Shown here: positions 44,795-53,084 of the stretch, piece by piece
Numbering within the stretch: position 1 is the first letter of the stretch
Layout: each line of letters opens with the position of its first letter
Source of the DNA: Planktothricoides raciborskii GIHE-MW2
GTDB taxonomy: Bacteria > Cyanobacteriota > Cyanobacteriia > Cyanobacteriales > Laspinemataceae
Length of the DNA: 64,000 nucleotides
Direction of reading: 5' to 3'
Assembly: GCF_040564635.1 (NCBI RefSeq)
Contig: NZ_CP159837.1
Span: forward strand, 2,359,001 to 2,423,000
Position numbers and translations under genes: made by a program
Notes under the pieces: model-generated
Databases searched by the model: none
Told to the model about the DNA's origin: nothing
What the model saw: only the letters and a program-made list of their open reading frames with translations

Positions 44795-44916
44795 TTATTC
44801 CCTGTATTCCACTCATTCAAATCACACTTTTTAACTCTCGGTGCGTCGATCGGTGCATTTATCAGTTATTTAATGTTCGCTCCATTTCCCTGATTAAATA
44901 TTCTATATTTACCCCA

Positions 44917-44969
44917 AAAAATGACTTGTTTAATCCATAACTTTGTTTAGAAGTAAACAAGTCATTTTT
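44917..44969. terminator. Bidirectional hairpin terminator
   Basis: AAAAATGACTTGTTTA (44917-44932) and TAAACAAGTCATTTTT (44954-44969) form a 16-base perfect stem with A-run and T-run ends, between the convergent DUF3352 and ABC genes. Confidence 0.8.
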
Positions 44970-45005
44970 ACTCGGATGCCGGTGGCGATCCGGGTTCAAA
45001 GCTAA

Positions 45006-45680
45006 TTAACCACTGACCCCAGATAACTGCTGACGAATCGCGATGTAATCCGGTTCAACGGATTGGATTACCCCATGATTTAGGGTCCAAAAGCGATCGC
45101 CAATCTTTAATAAATCCCCGGCATCGTGAGTCACCACCAACAGACTCCAATGCTGTTTTAATTTTGCCAAAAGCCGGATTAAATTCTGTCGCATTGACCA
45201 ATCTAAACCCGCCGTAGGTTCATCCAGCAATAAAATTTGCGGTTGACGAATTAACTGCACCGCCAAAGCTAAACGCCGTTGCTGTCCCCCACTCAAGGAT
45301 TGCGGTGCGGTATTCAGAGATAAATGATCTAAGCCCACTTCCTTCAGGGCTTCATCCACTCGTTCCGAACCTAGTTCGGGGTGTCCCAAGCGCAATTCTT
45401 CCAAAATAGTGCCACAACAAAAATGTCGTTCGGGAAATTGAAACACCAATCCCCCAAGCTGTTGCAGGTGTTCGGCGGTAAGGGGCTGTTCTCGCCAGTA
45501 AATTTCCCCAGAGGTTTTTTCCGCCAGTCCAGATAAAATCTCTAAGAAGGTACTTTTACCCGATCCACTCGGTCCGATAATCACGCCCAACTGCTGTGGG
45601 GCGAGTTCCAGGGTCATGGATTTTAAAATCGGCGTTGGGGTTGCCGCTGGGTGATAACTTAAGTTTCTCAAATAGAGCAT
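45006..45680 (-). CDS. ABC transporter ATP-binding protein
   Basis: 224 residues, a single ATPase domain with all motifs: Walker A GPSGSGKST, Q-loop GLVFQFPERHF, signature LSGGQQRRLALA, Walker B ILLLDEPTAGLDW and switch TH in LVVTHDAGDL. The FQFPERHF form of the Q-loop and the overall sequence resemble ECF/CbiO-type ATPases and plant plastid ABCI11-like proteins. No permease gene is adjacent; substrate unknown. Confidence 0.92.
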   Translation of the reverse strand: MLYLRNLSYHPAATPTPILKSMTLELAPQQLGVIIGPSGSGKSTFLEILSGLAEKTSGEIYWREQPLTAEHLQQLGGLVFQFPERHFCCGTILEELRLGHPELGSERVDEALKEVGLDHLSLNTAPQSLSGGQQRRLALAVQLIRQPQILLLDEPTAGLDWSMRQNLIRLLAKLKQHWSLLVVTHDAGDLLKIGDRFWTLNHGVIQSVEPDYIAIRQQLSGVSG

Positions 45681-45824
45681 TATGTAACTGTGTGGATGAT
45701 TTCCCGTAGATTCTCTTTGGAACTCGGTTTTGCTTACACCGTCTATCCTAGTAATTATTTTAGATTTTTTCCATGATATTTTGGCAAAATCGACTTAAAT
45801 CTAGTTAGGCAAAATCTCTCGGAA

Positions 45825-45889
45825 AGAAACCGGGTTTCTATGTAGAGGCCGGTGGGGAGGCAGACATTTTTCATAGAAACCCGGTTTCT
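45825..45889. repeat. 65-base palindromic repeat, copy 2
   Basis: Ends AGAAACCGGGTTTCT and AGAAACCCGGTTTCT as in copy 1 (34531); two differences over 65 bases. It ends 35 bases before the TPR gene start at 45925. Confidence 0.9.
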
Positions 45890-45924
45890 GGGCAATTCTC
45901 GGTAAATTTTTTGAGGCGCAAAAT

Positions 45925-46860
45925 ATGAAGATTGATCGTCCGGTTTCTTTTTCGAGACGAATAGTTCAAGCGATCGCTTCTGGAGTGGCGATCGCTACTT
46001 TTCTAGTTGGCAGTCCTAGCCATGCCAAAGATCCATTTAGAACCACCAATCCTCACGAAATTGGTGATACCACAGAAATGGCCTTTCGGGTTCTATTTGA
46101 ACAGGGCAACTATCAGCAAGCAGACCGTTATTTAGATGAAGCGGAAAAAATAGACACCAATGAACCCTTAGTCTATGCTATGCAAGCAGCCTTTGCCTAT
46201 CTTAATGAAGATTGGGATGCTCTGCTTACTTACGCCACACAAACTCGTGAAACCGCACAGCAACTCACGACTAAGAATGAATTACGCGGTCATCTCTATA
46301 CGGGAGTGGGTCATTTTCTGGAAGGAGCACATATTATTAGCACCGAAGGCACAATATCCGGCACCCCAAAAGCTCTGCGAAAACTTCGCTTGGTGCTGCA
46401 ACATATTAATGCCGCCGAAAAGATTAATCCCACCGATCCAGAAGTTAATTTGATTAAAGGATTCATGGATTTAATGTTAGCGGTGAATTTGCCTTTTGCC
46501 GAAATTGATGATGCGATCGCCCGCTTAGAAAACTATGCGGGGCCAAACTATCTCGCCTATCGGGGAATTGCCGTGGGCTACCGAGATACGAAACAAAACG
46601 AGCCAGCTTTAGCTGCCGTAAATCAAGCCCTAGAATTAACCCCCAATAACCCAGAGTTATTTTATCTGAAAGCACAAATATTAGTCCAACAAGGTCTGGA
46701 GCAAAAAAATGTCACCATTCTCCAACAAGCCCAGGAAAATTTCTCTCAAGCCCTTGCCCAAGCCCCGGATAAATTTCCCGCTGGGCTGAAAAAACAACTG
46801 CAACGAGAAAGCGATCGCAATACACGACGCATTCAAGAAATGAGCGCTAATTCTCGTTAA
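45925..46860 (+). CDS. Exported TPR protein (Sll0314/Alr1548-like)
   Basis: 311 residues with a signal peptide (IVQAIASGVAIATFLVGSPSHAKD, cleavage near SHA-K). The mature part is helical with TPR units: AFRVLFEQGNYQQADRYLDE, LVYAMQAAFAYLNEDWDALL, YRGIAVGYRDTKQNEPALA and LFYLKAQILVQQGLEQ. The sequence fits a family conserved across cyanobacteria of unknown function; the name is from memory of the family and should be confirmed. A fragment of this gene appears again at 48593. Confidence 0.85.
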   Translation: MKIDRPVSFSRRIVQAIASGVAIATFLVGSPSHAKDPFRTTNPHEIGDTTEMAFRVLFEQGNYQQADRYLDEAEKIDTNEPLVYAMQAAFAYLNEDWDALLTYATQTRETAQQLTTKNELRGHLYTGVGHFLEGAHIISTEGTISGTPKALRKLRLVLQHINAAEKINPTDPEVNLIKGFMDLMLAVNLPFAEIDDAIARLENYAGPNYLAYRGIAVGYRDTKQNEPALAAVNQALELTPNNPELFYLKAQILVQQGLEQKNVTILQQAQENFSQALAQAPDKFPAGLKKQLQRESDRNTRRIQEMSANSR

Positions 46861-46899
46861 TTATCATTAAAAAGTTTTCAACGTTCTAGCGAACCAAAT

Positions 46900-46938
46900 C
46901 AACCCGGTGTTTTCCTAAAAGATCGGGTTGTTTCTTTT
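46900..46938 (+). terminator. Hairpin terminator of the TPR gene
   Basis: CAACCCG (46900-46906) pairs with CGGGTTG (46924-46930), followed by TTTCTTTT. 40 bases after the stop. Confidence 0.7.
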
Positions 46939-47219
46939 GTAGGGTTTTTCTGTAGCATCTCCCTGTGTGGTAAAATACTCCTGTGGCTTGATGCTGAGGT
47001 GCAACCACCTCCTGCGGACACTCATAGTACACCGTTTCCAATTAAAAATGCAATCATTTAGGCGCGGGGCGACCACTTAGGGGAACCCCTACTGTTGTAT
47101 GAATTTTTGTAAATGGTAGGACTTTGAAGCCATCAGAAATCGGCAGTCATTCCACACAGATAAAGAGCAATCCGCTCATTCAAATCACAATCAAGACGCC
47201 AAATAGAAGGCCAATAATT

Positions 47220-48347
47220 ATGACTTTCAAAATTCTCAGTTTAGATGGTGGCGGCATTCGCGGAGTTTTATCTGCCAGACTTCTCCAGCAAGTAGAAACG
47301 ACATTGGCAGCAAAAAAAGGACAGAAATTACATGAATATTTCGATTTAGTTTCTGGCACCTCTACTGGCTCAATTCTGACGGCGGGAATTGCCTGCCAGA
47401 TGAGCACCCAGGACATGATTGATATCTATCTGGAACAGGGAAAAAATATCTTTTTAGACTCGGTTCGCAAGCAGCGAGGTTGGCGAGTTGTTAGTCAAGC
47501 GATCGGCAGTGGTGTGTTGTATCCCCACGAAGAGGGAGAGCAAGGTTTGGCTAAAATATTGCAGAAAAAATTGATTCACCCGGAATTGGGTAAAGATGCG
47601 AAGATTGGCCAGATTACTAAACCCAATATTCTGATTCCTGCTTATGACGTTTATTCCCGCAATACCACCTGGTTTAATAATAGCGATCCTACGGTATGGT
47701 ACAGCAATTTGGAACTGTGGAAAATCTGCACTGCTTCAGCATCAGCGCCCACGTTTTTCCCCCCTTATCAACTTCCCTATAACGATGACCAAAAGCTGCC
47801 CCATATTGATGGTGGAGTATCCGCGAATAACCCGGCTTTATTGGCGATCGCTCATGCCTTGTATATCGGAAAACAGAATGGAATAAACTTGAGCGATATT
47901 GCAGTTCTCTCCATTGGCACGGGTAATACAACTCGGGTTTACAAATATGAAGAAATCAAAAAGTGGGGACAGTTTGGCTGGGCTGGACATTTACCGGATA
48001 TGTTTATGAATCCGGCGGCGCAAAATGCTGAAGCTATTTGTTATCAAATTATGGAAAGTGCCGGACGGGATTATCTGCGTTTGGATTTCGATCTCAACCA
48101 GCAATTGAAAGGCGATCCCCAGCCCGGTCGTCTGCGGGAATTGCTCGACAAACCCTATAACAAATATATTGCCGCACAGAAAAAGCAGAATAAAGAAGTC
48201 AGCGAAGACATAGACAATCCTGAGAATTGTCCCAGCTTGATGGAAGCGGCGGAATGTTATCTTGAAGTGGGCAAAGTCTATTATAAGGATCCCAAGGTTC
48301 CGGTTAAAGTTCAAGAGGCGATCGAGCAGTTTATTGAATCGAATTAA
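47220..48347 (+). CDS. Patatin-like phospholipase
   Basis: 375 residues from ATG 47220 (MTFKILSLDGGG), preceded by AGAAGG; the upstream open frame from 47124 lacks conserved character. Patatin fold with oxyanion loop GGGIRG (10-15), nucleophile Ser48 in GTSTG and catalytic Asp197 in IDGGVSANNP, the Ser-Asp dyad. It hydrolyses acyl chains of membrane lipids. A C-terminal helical part (about 260-375) is of unknown role. No nucleotide cyclase or other defence gene is adjacent, so a CBASS-type effector assignment is unsupported. Confidence 0.93.
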   Translation: MTFKILSLDGGGIRGVLSARLLQQVETTLAAKKGQKLHEYFDLVSGTSTGSILTAGIACQMSTQDMIDIYLEQGKNIFLDSVRKQRGWRVVSQAIGSGVLYPHEEGEQGLAKILQKKLIHPELGKDAKIGQITKPNILIPAYDVYSRNTTWFNNSDPTVWYSNLELWKICTASASAPTFFPPYQLPYNDDQKLPHIDGGVSANNPALLAIAHALYIGKQNGINLSDIAVLSIGTGNTTRVYKYEEIKKWGQFGWAGHLPDMFMNPAAQNAEAICYQIMESAGRDYLRLDFDLNQQLKGDPQPGRLRELLDKPYNKYIAAQKKQNKEVSEDIDNPENCPSLMEAAECYLEVGKVYYKDPKVPVKVQEAIEQFIESN

Positions 48348-48385
48348 GGATTAAACGATCGGCATTTACGCACAATCTCTAGATT

Positions 48386-48428
48386 TAGTAGGGGCGCGGG
48401 GCAACCACCGCCACGGAAATGCCCCTAC
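48386..48428. repeat. GTAGGGGCGCGGGGC repeat fragment
   Basis: AGTAGGGGCGCGGGGCAACC, then CACGGAAATGCCCCTACT: inverted ends of the GTAGGGGC family just after the patatin stop. Related: 47059-47095. Confidence 0.7.
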
Positions 48429-48492
48429 TAAATATTTTTTATGGGCAATTTCTCAAGCAATCCGATGGCGGTGGTTGTCCCGCTTTTTCGTC

Positions 48493-48580
48493 AGGACTTA
48501 CGCAGCTACTCCACATTGTGTTGGTGCGCTACGTCTGGGAACGGCACCCTACTGATAGAGGCGTTGGTTGCGTAAGTCCT
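48493..48580. repeat. 88-base element with AGGACTTACGCA inverted ends
   Basis: AGGACTTACGCA (48493-48504) and TGCGTAAGTCCT (48569-48580) are exact complements. The right half (GGAACGGCACCCTA, AGGCGTTGGTTGCG) matches 24327-24371 in reverse. Likely a small MITE; there is no coding capacity. Confidence 0.8.
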
Positions 48581-48592
48581 ATTCGTGTTAGA

Positions 48593-48648
48593 ACCAGACC
48601 GTTATCTATATCGAGCCGAAAAAGTAGACACCAATCAACCCTTTAGGC
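48593..48648 (+). pseudogene. Short duplicate fragment of the TPR gene at 45925
   Basis: CAGACCGTTATCTATATCGA, then GCCGAAAAAGTAGACACCAA (T)CAACCC corresponds to 46121-46174 of the TPR gene (CAGACCGTTATTTAGATGAA, GCGGAAAAAATAGACACCAA (T)GAACCC) at roughly 80 percent identity. No flanking similarity. A stray gene fragment next to a small repeat element. Confidence 0.7.
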
Positions 48649-48717
48649 ATCGAAATCAAAAGCGCCCGGTTGAACCGAACAAAAATATTGCATATTATTA
48701 ACATAGAATACTTTATC

Positions 48718-48918
48718 ATGCTTACCTCAATTGTGACCTTAATGTTACTTTTGTGTTCCATTGTGTTCCTTTTGTGTGAATTTTTTGTTCCCTTGATGTT
48801 CCTTTTGTGTGAATTTTTTGTTCCCTTGATGTTCCTTTTGTGTGAATTTTTTGTTCCCTTGATGTTCCTTTTGTGTGAATTTTGTGTCTTTTTACAAATC
48901 TATTTTTTTTTATTTTGA
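48718..48918 (+). repeat. 33-base minisatellite within a hydrophobic 66-codon open frame
   Basis: Unit GATGTTCCTTTTGTGTGAAT (TTTTTGTTCCCTT) is repeated three times with a fourth partial unit (48790-48885). Because the unit is 33 bases the frame stays open and would encode MFLLCEFFVPL three times, a very hydrophobic peptide with Cys at every eleventh position, from ATG 48718. No ribosome binding site is evident. I regard it mainly as a tandem repeat; a small membrane peptide is possible. Confidence 0.6.
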
Positions 48919-49095
48919 TGTATTTTTTGTTTTTTTGCTGTATAGTCTTTCTAAGCGGGATCTGATTCCAGCCAAAAAACCTGGCAATATTTTGGGGATA
49001 TTGATTAGTTTTTTGCTAAATCAAAAATATCTCTAATATATCTATGATGATATTTTGGGACTTCAATCGAATAGAAAATTCAAATAATATAAAGG

Positions 49096-50094
49096 ATGGT
49101 TAACCGAATCAATCTTCACAGTCCGATACGGGCTGAGTTAAACTGGCGCTCGGCTATAGTTATTGACCCTTACACTCAAGTGTTGCCCAGTTGGGTAAAC
49201 CCTTGCCAGTTGGGAGAAGGAGCCTTCCTCATTAAGCATCGGGAAGTGGCTTTTCCGGGTATGGAAGTGGCCTATTTTTTTACGGAGAATACTTTTAGCG
49301 ATCGCCTGGTAATTCCCCCAGGAGAAACTCATTTTGCCTTGGCACTTTTCCCCCATCTTCCGGTTCTTTCTTGGATGGGATATAAGGATCTGATAGCTCA
49401 GACGATCGCCGTTCATCGTAATAATAATGTGGAATATACTTCCGTGATGCCTCCGGGTTGGATTGGGCTGTATATTTGCATGAATAATGAATTGATCGCT
49501 AATCTCGATTTGCTGCCGGAAAAGTTTTGGCAACATAGTCGCGATCCAAATCGGGCGCTTTTGCAAGTAGATCCGACAGCGTTCGATCGCTTCCGGCAAT
49601 TTATGCGATCGTGGTTTGTGCGATCGCAAGATTTGCATACTCGCAGTTGCCTCAACCCCCAACAGGCAGTAATTCTCCGGGAAGAACTGATCGGCGAATT
49701 TCGGCAACTACTCGATCGCACTTTTCAAGAACGGGGCGATCGCACCATTTTCAAGCCTTCTCGACGCTATTGGATTTTTGAAAGCGCCTGTGCAATGCTG
49801 GACGCTAATCTGGCTCAAAACCTGACCACCGAGGAGTTTTGCCAAAAGCTTAGGGTGTCTCCGCGAGCATTGCAATACGCTTTCCAGGATATTACAGGGA
49901 TGGGGCTTCAGGAGTATATCCGGGCTCGCAAACTCAACGCGGTTCGGGAAGAACTGATCCGCCGTCACCCGGACGAAACTACGGTGAATGCGATCGCTGC
50001 CAAATACGGATTTTTCCACTCCGGTCGCTTTTCCCAACAGTTCCATCGTCAGTTTGGCATCCATCCCTCAACTATTCTGCAACATCGTCCTTAG
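49096..50094 (+). CDS. AraC-family transcriptional regulator
   Basis: 332 residues. The C-terminal 100 residues are the double helix-turn-helix DNA-binding domain: FCQKLRVSPRALQYAFQDIT (first HTH), GLQEYIRARKLNAVREEL, AAKYGFFHSGRFSQQFHRQF (second HTH and signature) and GIHPSTIL. The N-terminal 220 residues are a cupin-like sensor of the EutR-type branch without recognisable ligand residues. The ATG at 49096 follows AAAGG. A patatin gene lies upstream and a sigma factor fragment downstream; target genes are unknown. Confidence 0.92.
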   Translation: MVNRINLHSPIRAELNWRSAIVIDPYTQVLPSWVNPCQLGEGAFLIKHREVAFPGMEVAYFFTENTFSDRLVIPPGETHFALALFPHLPVLSWMGYKDLIAQTIAVHRNNNVEYTSVMPPGWIGLYICMNNELIANLDLLPEKFWQHSRDPNRALLQVDPTAFDRFRQFMRSWFVRSQDLHTRSCLNPQQAVILREELIGEFRQLLDRTFQERGDRTIFKPSRRYWIFESACAMLDANLAQNLTTEEFCQKLRVSPRALQYAFQDITGMGLQEYIRARKLNAVREELIRRHPDETTVNAIAAKYGFFHSGRFSQQFHRQFGIHPSTILQHRP

Positions 50095-50118
50095 TAGGGG
50101 GCATTTCCCCTATATCTG

Positions 50119-50146
50119 GTAGGGGTGATTCGCGAATCACCCCTAC
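50119..50146. repeat. 28-base perfect palindrome
   Basis: GTAGGGGTGATTCG joined directly to CGAATCACCCCTAC, no loop. Member of the GTAGGGG family, just after the AraC gene. Confidence 0.85.
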
Positions 50147-50165
50147 GTTTAGCAACACCGTCCTT

Positions 50166-50203
50166 AGTAAGGTGGGCAAAATTTGCCCACCTTACTTTTT
50201 TTC
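50166..50203 (+). terminator. Intrinsic terminator
   Basis: AGTAAGGTGGGCAAA (50166-50180) and TTTGCCCACCTTACT (50182-50196) followed by a run of T. It isolates the AraC gene from the sigma-factor locus that follows. Confidence 0.8.
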
Positions 50204-50371
50204 ATCTTTGCTCAAAAAGTTGCGCGAATCGGATAGGCGATCGCCTCAAAGTTGAATAAGCTAGTCAATCAGGGAAAAACTTTAGAGACAAAGGAATCCG
50301 TCCCTTGACGAATCAGAAGATACATCTACCAAATCAGCAACCTCATTTGATCGAGGAATCAAAACTAAAAC

Positions 50372-50689
50372 ATGGTGCGTGAACAGGATACAGGTGTAGA
50401 GGCAATTTTTTGGTCTCAGTGGCAAGAACACCGAGACTATCTTTATCGCTGTTGTCTGAAGTACCTGGGCAACTCAACGGATGCCCAAGATGCTCTCAGT
50501 GAGGCGATGCTAAAAGCCTGGGATAAAATCCGAACCACGGCTCAACCGATTCAGAATATTAAAGCCTGGTTAGTCAAGCTGACTTATCATCACTATATCG
50601 ATATTCGGCGAAAACGCGGATATCTTACGGGACTCGCTCCTGAAGCAGAGTTAGTTAGCCAGGAAGAAACACCAGTTGGCGCCGCGTAG
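50372..50689 (+). pseudogene. Sigma-70 family factor, truncated after region 2
   Basis: 105 residues. HRDYLYRCCLKYLGNSTDAQ, DALSEAMLKAWDKIR and AWLVKLTYHHYIDIRRKR form sigma region 2 (core binding and -10 recognition), closely related to the sigma genes at 51528 and 56484 (for example LSQGMLKAWEKA). Region 4 is absent: the frame ends in TAG at 50687-50689, which lies in the loop of a perfect 12-base hairpin (50674-50700), the start of a repeat pair that seems to have replaced the 3' part. A region-2-only product might still titrate RNA polymerase, so a functional fragment is not excluded. Confidence 0.8.
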
Positions 50690-50759
50690 CGGCGCCAACT
50701 CGAGTTATTTTTTCGGGATGAAAATGCATCCCCCCTAGGGACACCGCATTGCGGTGTCC
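50674..50759. repeat. Two adjacent REP-like hairpins
   Basis: AGTTGGCGCCGC (50674-50685) / GCGGCGCCAACT (50689-50700), loop GTA; and GGACACCGC (50739-50747) / GCGGTGTCC (50751-50759), loop ATT. They end the sigma fragment. Between 50760 and 51046 an open frame of 78 codons (50810) has no family likeness. Confidence 0.85.
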
Positions 50760-51088
50760 AAAACCCCCTGGATGAACAACGTGGCGCCCCGACATGGACT
50801 GTCATTCTCGTGAAGACGGGAGTTCAAAAAAGCGATCGCCCCCCAGCCCAAGGTGAGTTTGTCCGGGCGTGGTGGCTGGCGCCCTTTCCCGGATCGTCAT
50901 TCCCAGGCACAACCGACACAACCTGGAAGAAAAAACATTTACAAACAAAAATTACCCAATATTTAGCAGTACAAATCCTCCAACAGTTTCAACGGTTCTG
51001 GCGAGTCTGGATGGACAGTGGGGGCGATTCATTTCTTGATGCTTAACAGAATTAACCCCTAATCATCTCCAATCATTAGACTTCTTGC

Positions 51089-51131
51089 ACCCCCCTTAAG
51101 CCCCCCTTATTAAGGGGGGTTGGGGGGATCA
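51089..51131. repeat. CCCCCCTTAAG / AAGGGGGG hairpin
   Basis: CCCCCCTTAAGCCCCCCTTA followed by TTAAGGGGGGTTGGGGGG; a spacer palindrome widely seen in cyanobacteria. The remainder of 51132-51400 is AT-rich without a gene. Confidence 0.8.
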
Positions 51132-51405
51132 ATCCGGTATGAAAGCCAGAATTGTCTATTTATATCAATTTCATTGTTTGGCTGAATATTGGACTGGAAT
51201 AACTGGCAATTGTTCTACTGGGAATAAGGGTTGGAGATGAAAAACGCGATGGTTTTTTTGCAAAAACTATGGCGTAATTTCGTATGCCAATAAATAGTAA
51301 CTTTATAAAAGTATGAATTAATTTTATAAATTTGTTGCCGAATTATTCTGGACGCGAGCAATCACCACATTAAGGAATTATCGAAAAAAAATTTTTGAGA
51401 TTTTT

Positions 51406-51431
51406 TTCATAAAAGCTCTACCTGAAACGTC
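51406..51431 (+). promoter_or_regulatory. Degenerate copy of the TTCAGAA-N15-CGTC motif before the sigma gene
   Basis: TTCATAA (51406-51412), 15 bases, then CGTC (51428-51431). The spacing equals the three good copies at 52610, 58000 and 59159, but the upstream box has TTCATAA for TTCAGAA and T-run for the A-run. It lies 97 bases before the ATG of the sigma gene at 51528; if real it would mean autoregulation. Confidence 0.4.
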
Positions 51432-51527
51432 TAATAACCAGAGGCATCGATTAAAGACTGATTGAGGGCGGATCCGCCCGACCCAAAAATCCCTAATCCA
51501 TCCCTGGTCAAATATCAAGCTAACCCG

Positions 51528-52664
51528 ATGATAATGACGACTCTGATGAATTTTGACGTTTCTGGGGAGCCAGCCAATTCTCAGCAACTCCCACCCTTAA
51601 CAGAAGAACAACAACTATTACAACGCCTTGCCGCCGGGGAAATGAATGCTTTTTGGACCCTCTGGCAACGGCACCAAGACTATTTGAAAAAATGCTGTCT
51701 CAGGTGGACGAACGGCAACTCAACGGCAGCGGAAGATTTGCTGAGTCAGGGGATGCTCAAAGCCTGGGAAAAGGCGCAGAAATACGCGGAAAAAATCACC
51801 AATTTTAAATCTTGGGTGACGACGCTGACTCGGAATTTTTGGCTGGATTTAAAACGTCGTCGAGATGTGGACTTGGTTGAAAATATAGAAGTATATGCGG
51901 AGCAAGAGGAGGTAGGACGGGTTTCTGTAGGCGATACGCCTGGAAGCGCCTTGGAAGAGGAAGAGAAAAACCGGGTCATTCGCGCCGCCATTGATGAGTT
52001 ACCGACCAAGATGCGCGAGACTTTTATTCTGCACTATTATGAAGCATTATCTAATCAAGAAATAGCCGAAAGGCAAGGAATTTCCTACGCGAATGTTTGC
52101 AAGCGCATATCCCAGGCGCGGAAAATTTTGCGTCCTAAATTGCGGGGTTATTTTATCGAGGAGGAAAAGACAAGCACGGAAGTGTCAGTTACACCTGTGG
52201 CAATAGAGCCCCTAATTGAGGAAACTCCCCTGGAGAATGCGGGAGTTGAAGCGATCGTGGATGAGTCGGTACTTTCAGTTGCGGTGGCGGAAGTGGAGTG
52301 TGTTGTGGGTGAGGAATTGCCGGAGGTAGCGGTATCTGATCAGCAGTCTGAGTCGGATTCTGTTGTGGGGAGTTCTGAGGGGAAGTTAGAAGTCAAGAGT
52401 GATGCTTGTCGGTGTGTTAAGGCGGCGCTGTGCGAAAGGCTGCTTGTACCGATTTTAGCGTTGGCACAATTTGATGAAAAAATTGGAAGTTGGGGGAGAC
52501 TGCCGATGGGGAAAGTTAGGGGAGAATTTGTGCGATCGTCCCGCTCTCCTCCGCAGCCCAACCCCAGAGTTATTACAAGAAATCATGAAGTTGTATGCTG
52601 TCCCGACTCTCGGAAAATTCAGAAGTTGCCTCAATATTTCGTCCTTATGTTTAGAAAAGGGTAA
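51528..52664 (+). CDS. ECF-like sigma-70 factor with long C-terminal extension
   Basis: 378 residues from ATG 51528. Region 2 (about 30-110: EEQQLLQRLAAGEMNAFW, CCLRWTNGNSTAAEDLLSQG, MLKAWEKAQKYAEKITNF, TLTRNFWLDLKRRRD), region 4 (about 145-215: AAIDELPTKMRETFILHYYE, ALSNQEIAERQGISYANV, CKRISQARKILRPKLRGY, a clear helix-turn-helix). No regions 1 or 3, hence ECF architecture. Residues 220-378 are an acidic Val/Glu/Ser-rich tail ending in a less plausible segment; a frame error near 52450 is possible because another frame opens there. The last part contains a copy of the promoter-like motif (52610). It is paralogous to the 50372 and 56484 genes. Confidence 0.88.
   Translation: MIMTTLMNFDVSGEPANSQQLPPLTEEQQLLQRLAAGEMNAFWTLWQRHQDYLKKCCLRWTNGNSTAAEDLLSQGMLKAWEKAQKYAEKITNFKSWVTTLTRNFWLDLKRRRDVDLVENIEVYAEQEEVGRVSVGDTPGSALEEEEKNRVIRAAIDELPTKMRETFILHYYEALSNQEIAERQGISYANVCKRISQARKILRPKLRGYFIEEEKTSTEVSVTPVAIEPLIEETPLENAGVEAIVDESVLSVAVAEVECVVGEELPEVAVSDQQSESDSVVGSSEGKLEVKSDACRCVKAALCERLLVPILALAQFDEKIGSWGRLPMGKVRGEFVRSSRSPPQPNPRVITRNHEVVCCPDSRKIQKLPQYFVLMFRKG
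52610..52643 (+). promoter_or_regulatory. Promoter-like bipartite motif, copy A
   Basis: TCGGAAAATTCAGAA (52610-52624), 15 bases, CGTC (52640-52643). It lies within the 3' end of the sigma gene, 95 bases before the Asn-rich gene at 52738. CGTC is a common -10 element for ECF sigma factors and GGAAAA an acceptable -35. Confidence 0.65.
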
Positions 52665-52737
52665 AAGGTAAAATCAACTATTATCTTCAAACCTTGCCAT
52701 AGCTAATGTCTAAAAACTAACAAAGGAAAAACTAGCC

Positions 52738-52962
52738 ATGAATATGACTGTGCAATATGAGCCAAATGCTCTATTCTTTTTGCAAAACAACAATATTAAT
52801 GTGCCAAATTTCACAAATCAATTGCAACAATTTTTAAACCAAAATGGACAAAATATTAATCCTAATGGGGGTAATATGCAGTTTAATTTCAACAATCAAA
52901 ATTACCAGGTAAATTATGGTGCAGTTAATAATAATGTATTTATGGTGAACCAAATAGTTTAA
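52738..52962 (+). CDS. Asn-rich small protein (74 residues)
   Basis: A 74-residue protein, about one third Asn, preceded by AAAGGA 14 bases before ATG 52738. It begins MNMTVQYEPNALFFLQNNNI, has several NxN/NQN clusters and Phe/Val-rich spacing, and contains no Cys, Lys or Arg. There is no signal peptide. No family recognised. Promoter-like copy A lies upstream, and a FeeM-like acyltransferase and an ATP-grasp ligase follow on the same strand. It might be a precursor peptide, or an aggregation-prone structural protein; the sequence has no obvious leader/core cleavage site. Confidence 0.7.
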   Translation: MNMTVQYEPNALFFLQNNNINVPNFTNQLQQFLNQNGQNINPNGGNMQFNFNNQNYQVNYGAVNNNVFMVNQIV

Positions 52963-53084
52963 GAAAATAAGGCGATCGCGTCTCTTATTTGTGGATGCGA
53001 TCGCTTTTCAAGCTAATCACCCGTCTCACAAGAGCGATCGCCTTAACTAAAAATAACCTATAAATTTACAAAAACAAAAATGCC

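Noticed and set aside
47220..48347. Patatin protein as a CBASS or other phage-defence effector
   Set aside because: No nucleotide cyclase, ubiquitin-like or other defence gene lies next to it; neighbours are TPR and AraC genes.
50273..50303. Possible further copy of the promoter motif (GGAAAAACTT ... CGTC) before the sigma fragment
   Set aside because: Box-to-box distance is about two bases shorter and TTCAGAA is absent, so it does not match the other copies.
50810..51046. Open frame of 78 codons after the sigma fragment
   Set aside because: No recognisable motif and no ribosome binding site; the first half overlaps repeat-like sequence. It might be a remnant but I cannot support it.
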